Shown one piece after another: positions 18,251-27,797 of a stretch of DNA of 64,000 nucleotides. A program made the translations under genes and the position numbers. Below the pieces are notes generated by a model, which was not told where the DNA came from, ran no database searches, and worked only from the letters and a program-made list of their open reading frames with translations. This DNA is from Azospirillum sp. SYSU D00513. GTDB taxonomy: Bacteria > Pseudomonadota > Alphaproteobacteria > Azospirillales > Azospirillaceae. Every line of letters begins with the position of its first letter. Position 1 is the stretch's first letter. The stretch is from NCBI RefSeq assembly GCF_017356015.1, contig NZ_JAFIQV010000031.1, positions 32,216 through 96,215 on the forward strand, written 5' to 3'.

Positions 18251-19006
18251 CTAATCCCTGCGCATAGCGGCCCGTCGGCGCAGGGCGGCGGGCGTCGTTC
18301 CGCGGGCGCGGCGCAGGCTGCGCGTCAGGGCGCTCTGGTCCGAGAAGCCGGTGGCGAGCGCCACCTCGGCGATGGGAAGGCGTCCGTCGCGCAGGAGTTC
18401 CTCGGCGCGGTCGAGCCGCAGCTCGGCGAGCCGCCGGGCAGGACTTTCGCCGGTTTCCAGCCGGAACAGCTCGTGGAAGCGGCTCGGCGCGAGGCCAGCG
18501 GCGCGCGCCAGTTCCTCCACCCTCAAGGGTTCGTCCAGCCGCGCGCGCATGATCGCCAGGGCCGCCCCGACCGGGCCGGCCGGTTCCGTGCGTTCGGGCA
18601 AGGCCAGCCGCCGTTCCAGCGAGCGGCGCAAAAGATGCACCGCGTGGTGCGCCGCCGCAGCGTCGAGCGGGGCCGCGCCCGCCTCGAAGGCCAGATAGCC
18701 GGCGAGGGAGTCGAGCGCGCCGTCCATCGCGAAGAAGGGCCGGGCCGCAGCACTCCGCAGCAGGGCGTCCCCGCCGTCCGGCAGGTCGAGCACGACGAAG
18801 CGGTTGTCGCCAGCCGCCCGGAAGCTGTGCTCCACGCCCCCGGCGACCAGCACTCCCCGCCCCGCCGCGACACAACCCCCGACCGCCCCGACCTGCATCT
18901 CCAGGCAGCCAGCCACCGGCAGCACGACCTGGTGGAAGCCGTGCGCGTGCAGCGTCTCGCGCCCGTCATAGGACCGCAGCGACACCCTCGCCCGCTCATC
19001 CGCCAT
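18251..19006 (-). CDS. AraC-family regulator with N-terminal cupin
   Basis: The 251-residue protein has an N-terminal cupin-like sensing region (GFHQVVLPVAGCLEMQV, then AGGVEHSF) and a C-terminal AraC double HTH (LRVEELARAAGLAPSRFHEL and IAEVALATGFSDQSALTRSL). Such cupin-AraC proteins often sit next to an EamA exporter and control it. Here the exporter is 1.4 kb away with a nucleotidyltransferase gene between them, as if an older regulator-exporter pair had been split by an insertion. The ligand cannot be predicted. Confidence 0.88.
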   Translation of the reverse strand: MADERARVSLRSYDGRETLHAHGFHQVVLPVAGCLEMQVGAVGGCVAAGRGVLVAGGVEHSFRAAGDNRFVVLDLPDGGDALLRSAAARPFFAMDGALDSLAGYLAFEAGAAPLDAAAAHHAVHLLRRSLERRLALPERTEPAGPVGAALAIMRARLDEPLRVEELARAAGLAPSRFHELFRLETGESPARRLAELRLDRAEELLRDGRLPIAEVALATGFSDQSALTRSLRRARGTTPAALRRRAAMRRD

Positions 19007-19081
19007 GTCCGTCCTCCTTCGCGAACGCTATTGGAACCGGGCCGCTTCCGGCTCTTCCGCCCGACACCAAACAGCGATGCT

Positions 19082-20137
19082 TCACCAGTCGGGCTCCAGG
19101 CGGTCATCGTCCTTGTGGTCGCCGCTCTCCGGTTCGCCCAATACATAGGAAAAAAGCATTCTGGGAAGTGCCGACAATTCCAAGCTCTCAAACGGCATGT
19201 CGGGCCGTCGTTCGCGCATCAACCCGACAAGCAGGAGCCCCTGCGCCCGGTCTCGCCCCCTCTTCAGGGCGTCGCGATCATCCCGCTCGCTGAGCCAAAG
19301 CTTGTGAACGGCCCATGCCCTTGGATCGGGGCAGACCATGCGCACGGGAAAGCCATTCGCGGCGATGGCGGTGCCTTCGAAGGAAGGGCTGTTCACGAGC
19401 CACGCCAGCCCGCCAACCTCGGCGGCAGCAAGGTCCTCGGCGTTCTTGCCGATGCGCGATCTCGGTTTCGAGGCGATCAGGTCATTGCTTTCCGGAGGGG
19501 TGATCAGGTCCACCATGAACCCGTCCCTATTCGCGGCGGCATAGGGTCGGTTGGCGATGACGGTGAAGGTGTCGTCCACCTGCCGCAGCACGCCCATGAT
19601 GCCCTCGATACGCAGGTCCTGAATGGTGAGGCGCAATCTCGTGCGATGATCATAGAGCAGATCGACATCGTCGGTCGCAACGAGGTCGCGGGCGACATGG
19701 ACACCGCAGAGCCGCTCGTAGGCAAACAGAGCGTGAGTGCCGGCAATCCGGACGTTCCGGCCCAGGAGTCCGGCCTCGTCGAGCCGGCGAACGATGCGCG
19801 ACACGATCGTCGGCACGCGGCCCAGGCCAAGCGCCTTGTTGACTGGTGCCATCCTGTTCAGACGCGCCGCCGTGCCCCGCAGGACACGTTGCAGACGCTC
19901 CCGCCCCTCGGTGTGGGCGGCATAGGCCTTTTCCGTCTCCGGCGAGCGCGGGCCCAGACTGTGCCGAACCCGGCCGATCTTCCGGTACAGGTACTCCCGA
20001 CCACGGGCCGTTTGCCAGTGCATCGAGCCCGCATACCGGCTCTTCAGCTCCGCCTCGGTGGTCCGCCACGTTCCAAAGATCTGTTCGGTGTCGATCAGCT
20101 GACGTGTCTGTTCCGAGGTTAAGTCACTGAAACTCAT
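19082..20137 (-). CDS. GSU2403-type nucleotidyltransferase-fold protein
   Basis: The protein has 351 residues. The segment RNVRIAGTHALFAYE, then LVATDDVDLLYDHRTRLRL, fits a polymerase-beta-like nucleotidyltransferase core with a DDVDL metal-binding motif, as in the NTP_transf_8 / GSU2403 group. The N-terminal 120 residues are helical and basic. The ATG at 20137 matches the MSFSDLT start. A perfect 10-bp inverted repeat lies 4 nt upstream of the start. Several characterised proteins with this fold are toxins or abortive-infection factors, but this group has no settled function. Lower GC upstream and its position between an AraC gene and an EamA gene suggest acquisition. Confidence 0.7.
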   Translation of the reverse strand: MSFSDLTSEQTRQLIDTEQIFGTWRTTEAELKSRYAGSMHWQTARGREYLYRKIGRVRHSLGPRSPETEKAYAAHTEGRERLQRVLRGTAARLNRMAPVNKALGLGRVPTIVSRIVRRLDEAGLLGRNVRIAGTHALFAYERLCGVHVARDLVATDDVDLLYDHRTRLRLTIQDLRIEGIMGVLRQVDDTFTVIANRPYAAANRDGFMVDLITPPESNDLIASKPRSRIGKNAEDLAAAEVGGLAWLVNSPSFEGTAIAANGFPVRMVCPDPRAWAVHKLWLSERDDRDALKRGRDRAQGLLLVGLMRERRPDMPFESLELSALPRMLFSYVLGEPESGDHKDDDRLEPDW

Positions 20138-20140
20138 GGC

Positions 20141-20182
20141 GTTGTGCCTTGCTATGGCCTTTAGCGAGCATGAAGGCACAAC
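20141..20182. promoter_or_regulatory. Perfect 10-bp inverted repeat at the nucleotidyltransferase start
   Basis: GTTGTGCCTT (20141-20150) and AAGGCACAAC (20173-20182) are perfect inverses 22 nt apart. The arm centres are about 32 bp (three helical turns) apart and lie just upstream of the minus-strand start at 20137, where an autoregulatory operator would be. It could instead form an RNA hairpin in the leader. The remaining gap to the EamA start at 20426 holds no other gene. Confidence 0.5.
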
Positions 20183-20425
20183 ATCAATTCTGTCAATATC
20201 TTAGAAGGAATCCTTGCTTTTGCGCGCCTTCTCCACGATCCATGCCGGACCGCGCCCGTGAAGCCGGAGCGGCGGATCCGGGGTCGCCGGGTGTGGCGCA
20301 TCTGCAAAGCGGCCGCAGTTCCGGTCAAAGCGCGCCGGAGAACGGGTCAAGACGGCGTGGCACGGCGCGTGGTAGAGCGGCGCCGTCAAGCGAAACGTCA
20401 CCCGTCCCGGAAAGCACCCGCCGCC

Positions 20426-21337
20426 ATGACCGCCGTCCTCTCCCCCGCCCGCTCCTCCGTCCTGCGCGCCACGGCCATCGGGACCGTGGCCATCCTGATG
20501 TGGGCGACGCTGGCGCCGCTCGCGACGCTGGCGCGCATGGTGCCGCCCTTCCAGATGGTCGCCCTGTCCTTCGGCATCGCCTTCCTGATCGGATCCCTCT
20601 GGTCGCTGGCGCATGGGGAGAGCCCGTTTCGCCATTTCCGGCAGCCCGCAGCGCTATGGGGCATCAGCGTCGGGGGGCTGTTCGGCTTTCACTTCCTCTA
20701 TTTCCTGTCCCTGCGCCTGGCTCCGCCGGTCGAGGCGAACCTCATCAACTATCTGTGGCCGCTGCTGATCGTTCTCTTCTCGGCGCTGCTGCCGGGGGAG
20801 CGGCTGAAGGCGCGGCATGTCGTCGGTGCGCTGCTCGGGCTGGGGGGCACGATGCTGCTGATCACGCGGGGCGCCGGCCTGACGGTCAGCCTCGAACATT
20901 TGCCCGGTTACGCGCTGGCGCTGGCGAGCGCCTTCACCTGGGCCGGCTATTCGGTGCTGCGCCGCCGGTTGGGCGAGGCGCCGACCGAGGCGGTGACCGG
21001 CTTCTGCCTCGCCACCTCCGCGCTGGCGGCGCTGTGCCATCTGGCCTGGGAGACGACGGTCTGGCCGGACACGGCCGGAGGCTGGGCGGCGCTGGCCGCA
21101 CTCGGCATCGGGCCGGTGGGGGCCGCCTTCTTCGTCTGGGACTATGGGGTGCGGCACGGCGACATCCGCGCGCTGGGTGCCCTGTCCTACGCGGCGCCCC
21201 TGCTCTCCACCATCCTTCTGGTCGTCTTCGGGCTGGCGGCCGGCCATTGGACGGTGTGGGCCGCCTGCCTGCTGATCGCCGGCGGCTCGCTGCTCGCCAG
21301 CAGCGATCTTTTCCGCAAAGAAGGGCAGCAATCCTGA
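20426..21337 (+). CDS. EamA/DMT-family exporter
   Basis: This 303-residue inner-membrane protein has about ten hydrophobic helices in two EamA repeats, the second starting near GYALALASAFTWAGYSVLRR. Overall it resembles YddG-type aromatic amino acid exporters (early WATLAPLATLARMVPPFQ segment). The ATG at 20426 was chosen because the upstream extension is Arg-rich and not conserved. Substrate is not determinable. Its likely regulator is the cupin-AraC gene upstream, separated by the nucleotidyltransferase gene. Confidence 0.85.
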   Translation: MTAVLSPARSSVLRATAIGTVAILMWATLAPLATLARMVPPFQMVALSFGIAFLIGSLWSLAHGESPFRHFRQPAALWGISVGGLFGFHFLYFLSLRLAPPVEANLINYLWPLLIVLFSALLPGERLKARHVVGALLGLGGTMLLITRGAGLTVSLEHLPGYALALASAFTWAGYSVLRRRLGEAPTEAVTGFCLATSALAALCHLAWETTVWPDTAGGWAALAALGIGPVGAAFFVWDYGVRHGDIRALGALSYAAPLLSTILLVVFGLAAGHWTVWAACLLIAGGSLLASSDLFRKEGQQS

Positions 21338-21475
21338 CATGTTCGGCAAAGCTTGGCGGGTTTAACAAACAAATCTTGCTCGAATGGCCGGGACGGGGCT
21401 AACTTCTCCCACCTCATGAAAAAAGACAGCCGGGTGACGCCACGGCCGTCGTGCCGCATCCGGAGGAGAAGGGTT

Positions 21476-22570
<1,095 letters not shown>

Positions 22571-22596
22571 GCCCCGTCCGTCCGGACACCCGGAGA

Positions 22597-22629
22597 AGCC
22601 CCGGCAGCCCCGCGCTGCCGGGGCTTTTT
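22597..22629 (+). terminator. Rho-independent terminator after the TRAP binding protein
   Basis: AGCCCCGGCA (22597-22606) pairs with TGCCGGGGCT (22616-22625), followed by five T. Confidence 0.92.
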
Positions 22630-22729
22630 CATGCCCGCCCTCCGCCCGGCCACCTGAGGCAGGGACGGTGCCGTCCGTGAACCGCCCCATGACGCGGCTC
22701 ACGCCCCTTCGAGGATCCCGGCGCCCGCG

Positions 22730-23286
22730 TACTCTTGCGATGACGTCCCCCCTCCGCCCCGGCGCAAAGCGCTCCCGCCGGTGTCCCGACACGGCCCGGT
22801 CCGCTCCACCGGTCCCGCTCTCCGCGTACTCTTGCGATGAGTCCCCGGCCCGCGAGGGCTTCGAAGGGGCGCCGCGGACCGCGAACTCCTGCGATGGCGG
22901 CCCGCGCCCCACCCATCTCGTACTCTTGCGATGAGTCGCGGTCCGCCAGGGTTTCCGCCATTCGCACTCTTGCGATGAGTCGCATCTTCCAGGGATCCCG
23001 CGTACTCTTGCGATGAAAAGCCGCCGGAAAGGGATTCGGCCAAGAATCCGAGTCGCCGCGATTCGCCCCGATTCGGGAAAGGCCTGAATGGAGTCGCCCG
23101 GATTCCGCGCACTCTTGCGATGAGTCGCCCCGAGCCCCGGAATTTGTCCCGCGAACTCCTGCGATGAGGATTCGTACTCCTGGGATCAGCGACTCGGAAC
23201 GACTCGGGTTTTCCCCCGTACTCTTGGGATGAATCAACTAATAGAGAATCTACTAGCTTACCTACTAGGCCTCCTCTCAAGAGTAC
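22730..23286 (+). repeat. Replication origin iterons upstream of repA
   Basis: Ten direct copies of a TACTCTTGCGATGA-type iteron start at 22730, 22827, 22884, 22921, 22965, 23003, 23110, 23154, 23175 and 23219; a degenerate inverted copy is at 23275-23286. The fuller consensus is CGTACTCTTGCGATGAGTCG. Variation is mainly in the first base and at CTT/CCT and GCG/GGG. Several spacings are multiples of about 22 bp (44, 44, 21, 44), so copies would lie on one face of the helix. An AT-rich stretch at 23231-23270 just before the inverted copy is the likely melting region and repA promoter. The 813-nt gap holds no gene. RepA binding is inferred from position. Confidence 0.9.
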
Positions 23287-23383
23287 GCGTTGAATCCCCG
23301 GACCGGCCCGTTCACACTCCGGGCACATTGGATGAAAGCCTTCCGGCGGTGCATGCGCCGGAGGAATTCGGCAGGAGCGACGC

Positions 23384-24319
23384 ATGGGAACCCTTCATGA
23401 GCTGATCCGGACCCACGGTCTGGAAGACGCACGCCGGCTCGTTCCCGAGCAGGAACGGCCGTTCGTCGATCTGGCGGCGGAAGCCCTGGCCACGGAAAGC
23501 AAGGCGCTGGGCATCACCTATGCCGGATTCTGCCTGACGAGCCTGCCGCACAAGGCCTTGCCGGACGAACAGCATTGGGAGCGCGCCGGCCACAAGGTGA
23601 AGCTGCTGATCGAGCCCGGCCGGCTGCCCGACAGCGACGGCGGGACACGCCTCTACGGCGTGCCCTACGGCAGCCGCGCGCGGCTGATTCTCCTTTATCT
23701 CCAGACCCGTGCGATTCAGACCGGCAGCCCGGAGGTCGAGCTAGGCGGATCCATGCGCGACTGGATGAGCCGGATGAACGTGTCCACGGGCGGAAAATCC
23801 TACAAGGACGTGCGGGAGCAGGCGAACCGCATCTCCGCCTGCAACCTGACCTTCATCTGGGACCGCGGCAACCGGAAGTCGGAGTTCGCGAAGGACAGCA
23901 TTGTCAAGGGCGGCATCCAGCTCTACGACACGGACGACGAGCAGCAACTCCGCCTGTGGGTGGACACGGTGCGGCTCAGCGACAGCTTCTTCCGGGCCTT
24001 GCGCGAGCATCCCGTGCCGATCTGGGAGCCTGCGGTCAAGCTCATCAGCAACAAGAGCATGGCCATCGACCTCTACATCTGGCTGGCCTACCGGCTGCAC
24101 GTGCTGTCGGCGGCCACGCCGGTCACCTGGGTGGCCCTGCATGGGCAGTTCGGCGCCGGCTACAAGAACGTCTTCCAGTTCAAGCCGCGCTTCCTGGACG
24201 CGCTGAAGGCGGCGCTGGCCGTCTATCCCGACGCCAAGGTGACGGTGGACGAGACGGGCATCACCCTGCTGCCCTCGCGCGCACCGGTGCCCGAGCGGCA
24301 CAGCGTACTGTTGGGATAA
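23384..24319 (+). CDS. repA: Plasmid replication initiator RepA
   Basis: The 311-residue protein matches plasmid RepA_C-type initiators of alphaproteobacteria (YGVPYGSRARLILLYLQT, then VKLISNKSMAIDLYIWLAYRL, then WVALHGQFGAGY). The fold is expected to be winged-helix and to bind the flanking iterons. The ATG at 23384 was chosen over downstream ATGs because it gives the full family N-terminus. The last five codons plus stop form an iteron-like sequence (24306-24319). A terminator follows at 24356. No parA or parB is adjacent, so partition genes lie elsewhere. It shows that the window belongs to a plasmid-type replicon. Confidence 0.92.
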   Translation: MGTLHELIRTHGLEDARRLVPEQERPFVDLAAEALATESKALGITYAGFCLTSLPHKALPDEQHWERAGHKVKLLIEPGRLPDSDGGTRLYGVPYGSRARLILLYLQTRAIQTGSPEVELGGSMRDWMSRMNVSTGGKSYKDVREQANRISACNLTFIWDRGNRKSEFAKDSIVKGGIQLYDTDDEQQLRLWVDTVRLSDSFFRALREHPVPIWEPAVKLISNKSMAIDLYIWLAYRLHVLSAATPVTWVALHGQFGAGYKNVFQFKPRFLDALKAALAVYPDAKVTVDETGITLLPSRAPVPERHSVLLG

Positions 24320-24555
24320 GGGCGCCAAAACGACTCATCGCGAAAGTACGAATCCGCCGGCTCCCCAATCGGAGCCGGCTTTTTTTGCACCGTCCGGGCT
24401 TCCCGCCGCGCCGCCCTTTCGACCAGCATATTCCTGCGATGAGTCGGTTTCCGATTCCTGCGGCGGATTCTCATCGCAAGAGTACGCCGGCACCCCTGCC
24501 CGCTCCATCCGGCCGGTCTCCCGGCCTCCGGCGGTGGGGCCTGATCGCAAGAGTA
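24306..24555. repeat. Iterons downstream of repA, mostly inverted
   Basis: A direct degenerate copy overlaps the repA stop (24306-24319). Inverted copies are at 24335-24348 (TCATCGCGAAAGTA), 24471-24484 (TCATCGCAAGAGTA, a perfect inverse) and 24542-24555. Another direct degenerate copy is at 24429-24442. The 351-nt gap up to galE holds these sites and the repA terminator but no gene. They may be a second RepA-binding cluster for handcuffing or copy control. Confidence 0.8.
24356..24386 (+). terminator. Rho-independent terminator of repA
   Basis: GCCGGCTCC (24356-24364) pairs with GGAGCCGGC (24371-24379), followed by seven T. Confidence 0.93.
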
Positions 24556-24670
24556 CGCAGCGGGAACATGCAGAATCGGAACGCTGAAAACGAAACAGCG
24601 CCCCGGCGCCGGATCGGCGGGGGCGCTGCTCGGGGCCGCGGAAACGGCCCGGCCGACGGAGTGCGGGCGG

Positions 24671-25666
24671 TCAGTCCACCTGTTCCAGGAGGCGTCGCTC
24701 CCAAGCCATCGCCGTCTCGACGATGCCCCGCAGGTCCTCGTGGCGGGGGGTCCAGCCCAGCTCGGCGCGGATGCGGTCGCCGGCGGCCACCAGCTCCGGC
24801 GGATCCCCGGCGCGGCGCGGGGCGAAGCGCATCGGCAGCGGCTTGCCGAGCACCTCCTCGAAGGCCTTCAGCACCTCGAGGATCGACCGGCCCCGCCCGT
24901 AGCCGCAGTTGAAGACCCGGCTGGCACCACCGCGCTCCAGATGTTCGAGCGCCCGGACATGCGCCTCGGCGAGGTCGGTGACATGGACGTAGTCGCGCAC
25001 GCAGGTGCCGTCCTGCGTCGGGTAGTCGTCGCCGTAGACCGCGATCTCCGGCCGGCTGCCGACGGCCACCTGCGAGGCGATCTTGATGAGGTGGGTCGCC
25101 GTCTGCGAGCATTGACCGGCGCGGCCCGCCGGATCGGCGCCGGCGACGTTGAAATAGCGCAGCGCGACGTAGCGCAGCCCATGGGCGTTGGAGGCATCGG
25201 CCAGGATCTGCTCGAACATCCGCTTCGACCAGCCATAGGGGTTGATCGGCGCCAGCGGCGTGTCCTCGGCGATGGGCTGGGTTTCCGGCGCGCCATAGAC
25301 GGCGGCGGTGGAGGAGAAGATGAACTGGTCCACGCCGCGCGACAGGCAGGCTTCCAGCAGCGTCTGGGCGTTGATCGTGTTGTTGCGGTAGTAGTCGAGC
25401 GGCTTCACGACCGACTCCGGCACGACGATGCTGCCGGCGAAGTGCATCACGGCGCCCACCTTGTGGCGCTCGATGACCTCGGCGACGAGGCCGGCGTCGC
25501 CGACGCTGCCCTCCACCAGGGTCACGTCCGCGGGCACGGCGTCCCGGCGCCCCGTGGACAGATCGTCGAGGACGACCACCTCCCGCCCGGCGTCCCTCAG
25601 GGCGAGAACGACATGGCTGCCGATATAGCCCGCCCCGCCCGTGACAAGAATAGTGCTGGCCTTCAT
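24671..25666 (-). CDS. galE: UDP-glucose 4-epimerase
   Basis: GalE interconverts UDP-glucose and UDP-galactose for exopolysaccharide and LPS. It is a short-chain dehydrogenase with the NAD motif TGGAGYIGSHV at the N-terminus, the Ser of FSSTAAVYG and the YxxxK pair in YGWSKRMFE. The ATG at 25666 is preferred because a GAAGGGG ribosome-binding site lies about 9 nt upstream; an ATG at 25672 would be too close to it. About 331 residues, normal for the family. It is the first gene after the origin and the start of the surface-polysaccharide region. Confidence 0.94.
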   Translation of the reverse strand: MKASTILVTGGAGYIGSHVVLALRDAGREVVVLDDLSTGRRDAVPADVTLVEGSVGDAGLVAEVIERHKVGAVMHFAGSIVVPESVVKPLDYYRNNTINAQTLLEACLSRGVDQFIFSSTAAVYGAPETQPIAEDTPLAPINPYGWSKRMFEQILADASNAHGLRYVALRYFNVAGADPAGRAGQCSQTATHLIKIASQVAVGSRPEIAVYGDDYPTQDGTCVRDYVHVTDLAEAHVRALEHLERGGASRVFNCGYGRGRSILEVLKAFEEVLGKPLPMRFAPRRAGDPPELVAAGDRIRAELGWTPRHEDLRGIVETAMAWERRLLEQVD

Positions 25667-25887
25667 CAACATCCCCTTCGGGTCAGGTTGACGCGCGGCG
25701 CCGGGCGGCCCGCGCGCTTACCGTGGAACGGTTCTTGTGGAACAATCCTTTTGCAACAGCGGTGCCCGGCGCGTCCCGCGTTCATCGGTGGTGCGCCGTC
25801 CGGTCAGGTGTTGTGCGTCGCAGCATCAGCCGGCCGGCGAAGGACCCATCCGACGGAAGGCGGAGGGACCCTTCGCGTTGCGCAACC

Positions 25888-27780
25888 TCAGATCTGAACG
25901 TCGGGCGCCGTCCCCAGCAGCACACGCTGTTCCAGATAAGCGATGATCCGCGCCAGGCAGGCCTCGACGTCCTCGGCGGCGGTGTCCACCACCAGCTCGG
26001 GCGATTCCGGCGGCTCGTAGGGGGAGGAGATGCCGGTGAATTCGGCGATCTCGCCGGCGCGGGCCTTCTTGTAGAGGCCCTTGGGATCGCGCGCCTCGCA
26101 GGTGGAGAGGTCGGCCTTCACGTGGATCTCGTGGAAGCTGCCGGGAGCCGCCGCGCGGGCTCGGGCGCGGTCGGCGGCGTAGGGCGATATGAAGGCGCTG
26201 ATGACGATCATCCCGGCGTCCGCGAAGAGGGCGGCCACCTCGCCGACGCGGCGGATGTTCTCCGCCCGGTCCTCCGGCGCGAAGCCGAGGTCGGCGTTCA
26301 GGCCGCGCCGCACGTTGTCGCCGTCCAGCACATAGACCTGGGCGCCGCGCGCGAACAGCCGCTGCTCCAGCTGCATGGCCAGCGTGGACTTGCCGGCCCC
26401 GGACAGGCCGGTCAGCCAGAGGATCGCCCCCTTGTGGCCGTTGCGCCAAGCCCGCGTGTCGGCGGACAGGATGTGCTCGACCTGCGTCAGGTTCTCGCTG
26501 CGCGCGGTCAGCAGCCGGCGCTGGTCCGGGTAGCCCTCCATCGAGATGATGCCGCCGCCGACGATGTCGTAGCCTTCGACCAGCACGCAGCGCCCGGTCG
26601 CCGGGTTGCCGCGGTGCTCGTCGAGCGCCAGCATCTCGCGCGAGCGCAGGACCACCTCGGCCACGTCGTTGCGCTCCACCGCCGTCTTGCCGGCGGTGCC
26701 CAGCGTCTGGGTGTCGGTGATCCGCTCGATCGACTGGACGGTGACGCGCGCCTCGCGCGTGGCGAGCTTCAGCTTGTAGGTGGCCCCCACCTCCAGCGGC
26801 CGCTGCCCCAGCCAGAACAGATTGGCCCTGAAGACGGTGGAGAGCATCGGAGCGCTGGTGGCGTGGCTCGCGATGTCGCCGCGCTCGACGAAGATCGGCT
26901 CGTCCAGCGTGAAGCCGACCGACTGGCCGGCGATGGCGATGGTCGGGACCGGAGCCTCCCAGGCCTCCAGTGAGGTCACGCGGGCCGAGCGGTTGGACGG
27001 CGAGAAGACCAGCGTGTCGCCGACGCTGAGCGTGCCGGTCTCGATCCGGCCGACCAGGATACGCCGCTCGTCGTGGCGGTAGACGTCCTGGATCGGCAGG
27101 CGCAGGGGCCGGTCCACCGGCGAGGGCGCGCGCTCGAAGGCGTCCAGCGTCTCCAGCAGGGTCGGACCCTGGTACCAGGGCATCCGGTCCGACCGCTCGG
27201 CCATGTTGTCGCCGTGGCGCGCGGACAGCGGGATCACCGCGACCGGCTCCACACCGATGCCGGCGAGATAGTCGCGCACCTCCTTGGCGACCTCCTCGTA
27301 GCGGTCGCGCGCGAAGTCCGCCATGTCCATCTTGTTGACGGCCACGGCGACGCGGCTGAGCCCCAGCAGATGGAGGAGATAGGCGTGGCGCCGGGTCTGC
27401 TCGCGCAGCCCCTCGACCGCGTCGACGACCAGCACGGCGGCGTCGGCCAGTGCGGCGCCGCTGATCATGTTCTTCAGGAACTCGCGGTGGCCCGGGGCGT
27501 CGATGATGACGACCTCGCGGGTCTTGGTGCGGAACCAGATCTGGGTGGTGTCGATGGTGATGGCCTGATCGCGCTCGCTCTGGAAGCTGTCGAGCACGAA
27601 GGACCATTCCAGCGGCATGCCGCGCCGTTCGCTGACCGCGCGGATCTCCTCCAGCTTGCCCTCGGGCAGGCTGCCGGTGTCGTGCAGCAGGCGCCCGATG
27701 AGGGTGGACTTGCCGTGATCGACGTGACCGACGATGACCAGGCGGAGCTGGGGACGGGTGGGGGTGCTGCTCTGTTCCAT
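25888..27780 (-). CDS. cysNC: Sulfate adenylyltransferase large subunit / APS kinase fusion
   Basis: The 630-residue fusion (NodQ type) joins a GTPase subunit of ATP sulfurylase to APS kinase and, with CysD, makes PAPS from sulfate and ATP. The GTPase domain has GHVDHGKST (18-26), DAPGH and NKMD motifs. APS kinase starts near 455 with GLSGAGKST and has DGDNVR and FISPY motifs. The ATG at 27780 was chosen because the longer reading is out of place over cysD. It lies 17 nt after cysD. Placed among rhamnose and pseudaminic-acid genes, PAPS may serve sulfation of a surface glycan; cysteine synthesis is the alternative. Confidence 0.94.
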   Translation of the reverse strand: MEQSSTPTRPQLRLVIVGHVDHGKSTLIGRLLHDTGSLPEGKLEEIRAVSERRGMPLEWSFVLDSFQSERDQAITIDTTQIWFRTKTREVVIIDAPGHREFLKNMISGAALADAAVLVVDAVEGLREQTRRHAYLLHLLGLSRVAVAVNKMDMADFARDRYEEVAKEVRDYLAGIGVEPVAVIPLSARHGDNMAERSDRMPWYQGPTLLETLDAFERAPSPVDRPLRLPIQDVYRHDERRILVGRIETGTLSVGDTLVFSPSNRSARVTSLEAWEAPVPTIAIAGQSVGFTLDEPIFVERGDIASHATSAPMLSTVFRANLFWLGQRPLEVGATYKLKLATREARVTVQSIERITDTQTLGTAGKTAVERNDVAEVVLRSREMLALDEHRGNPATGRCVLVEGYDIVGGGIISMEGYPDQRRLLTARSENLTQVEHILSADTRAWRNGHKGAILWLTGLSGAGKSTLAMQLEQRLFARGAQVYVLDGDNVRRGLNADLGFAPEDRAENIRRVGEVAALFADAGMIVISAFISPYAADRARARAAAPGSFHEIHVKADLSTCEARDPKGLYKKARAGEIAEFTGISSPYEPPESPELVVDTAAEDVEACLARIIAYLEQRVLLGTAPDVQI

Positions 27781-27797
27781 GATGCCTTCCGTCCCGC

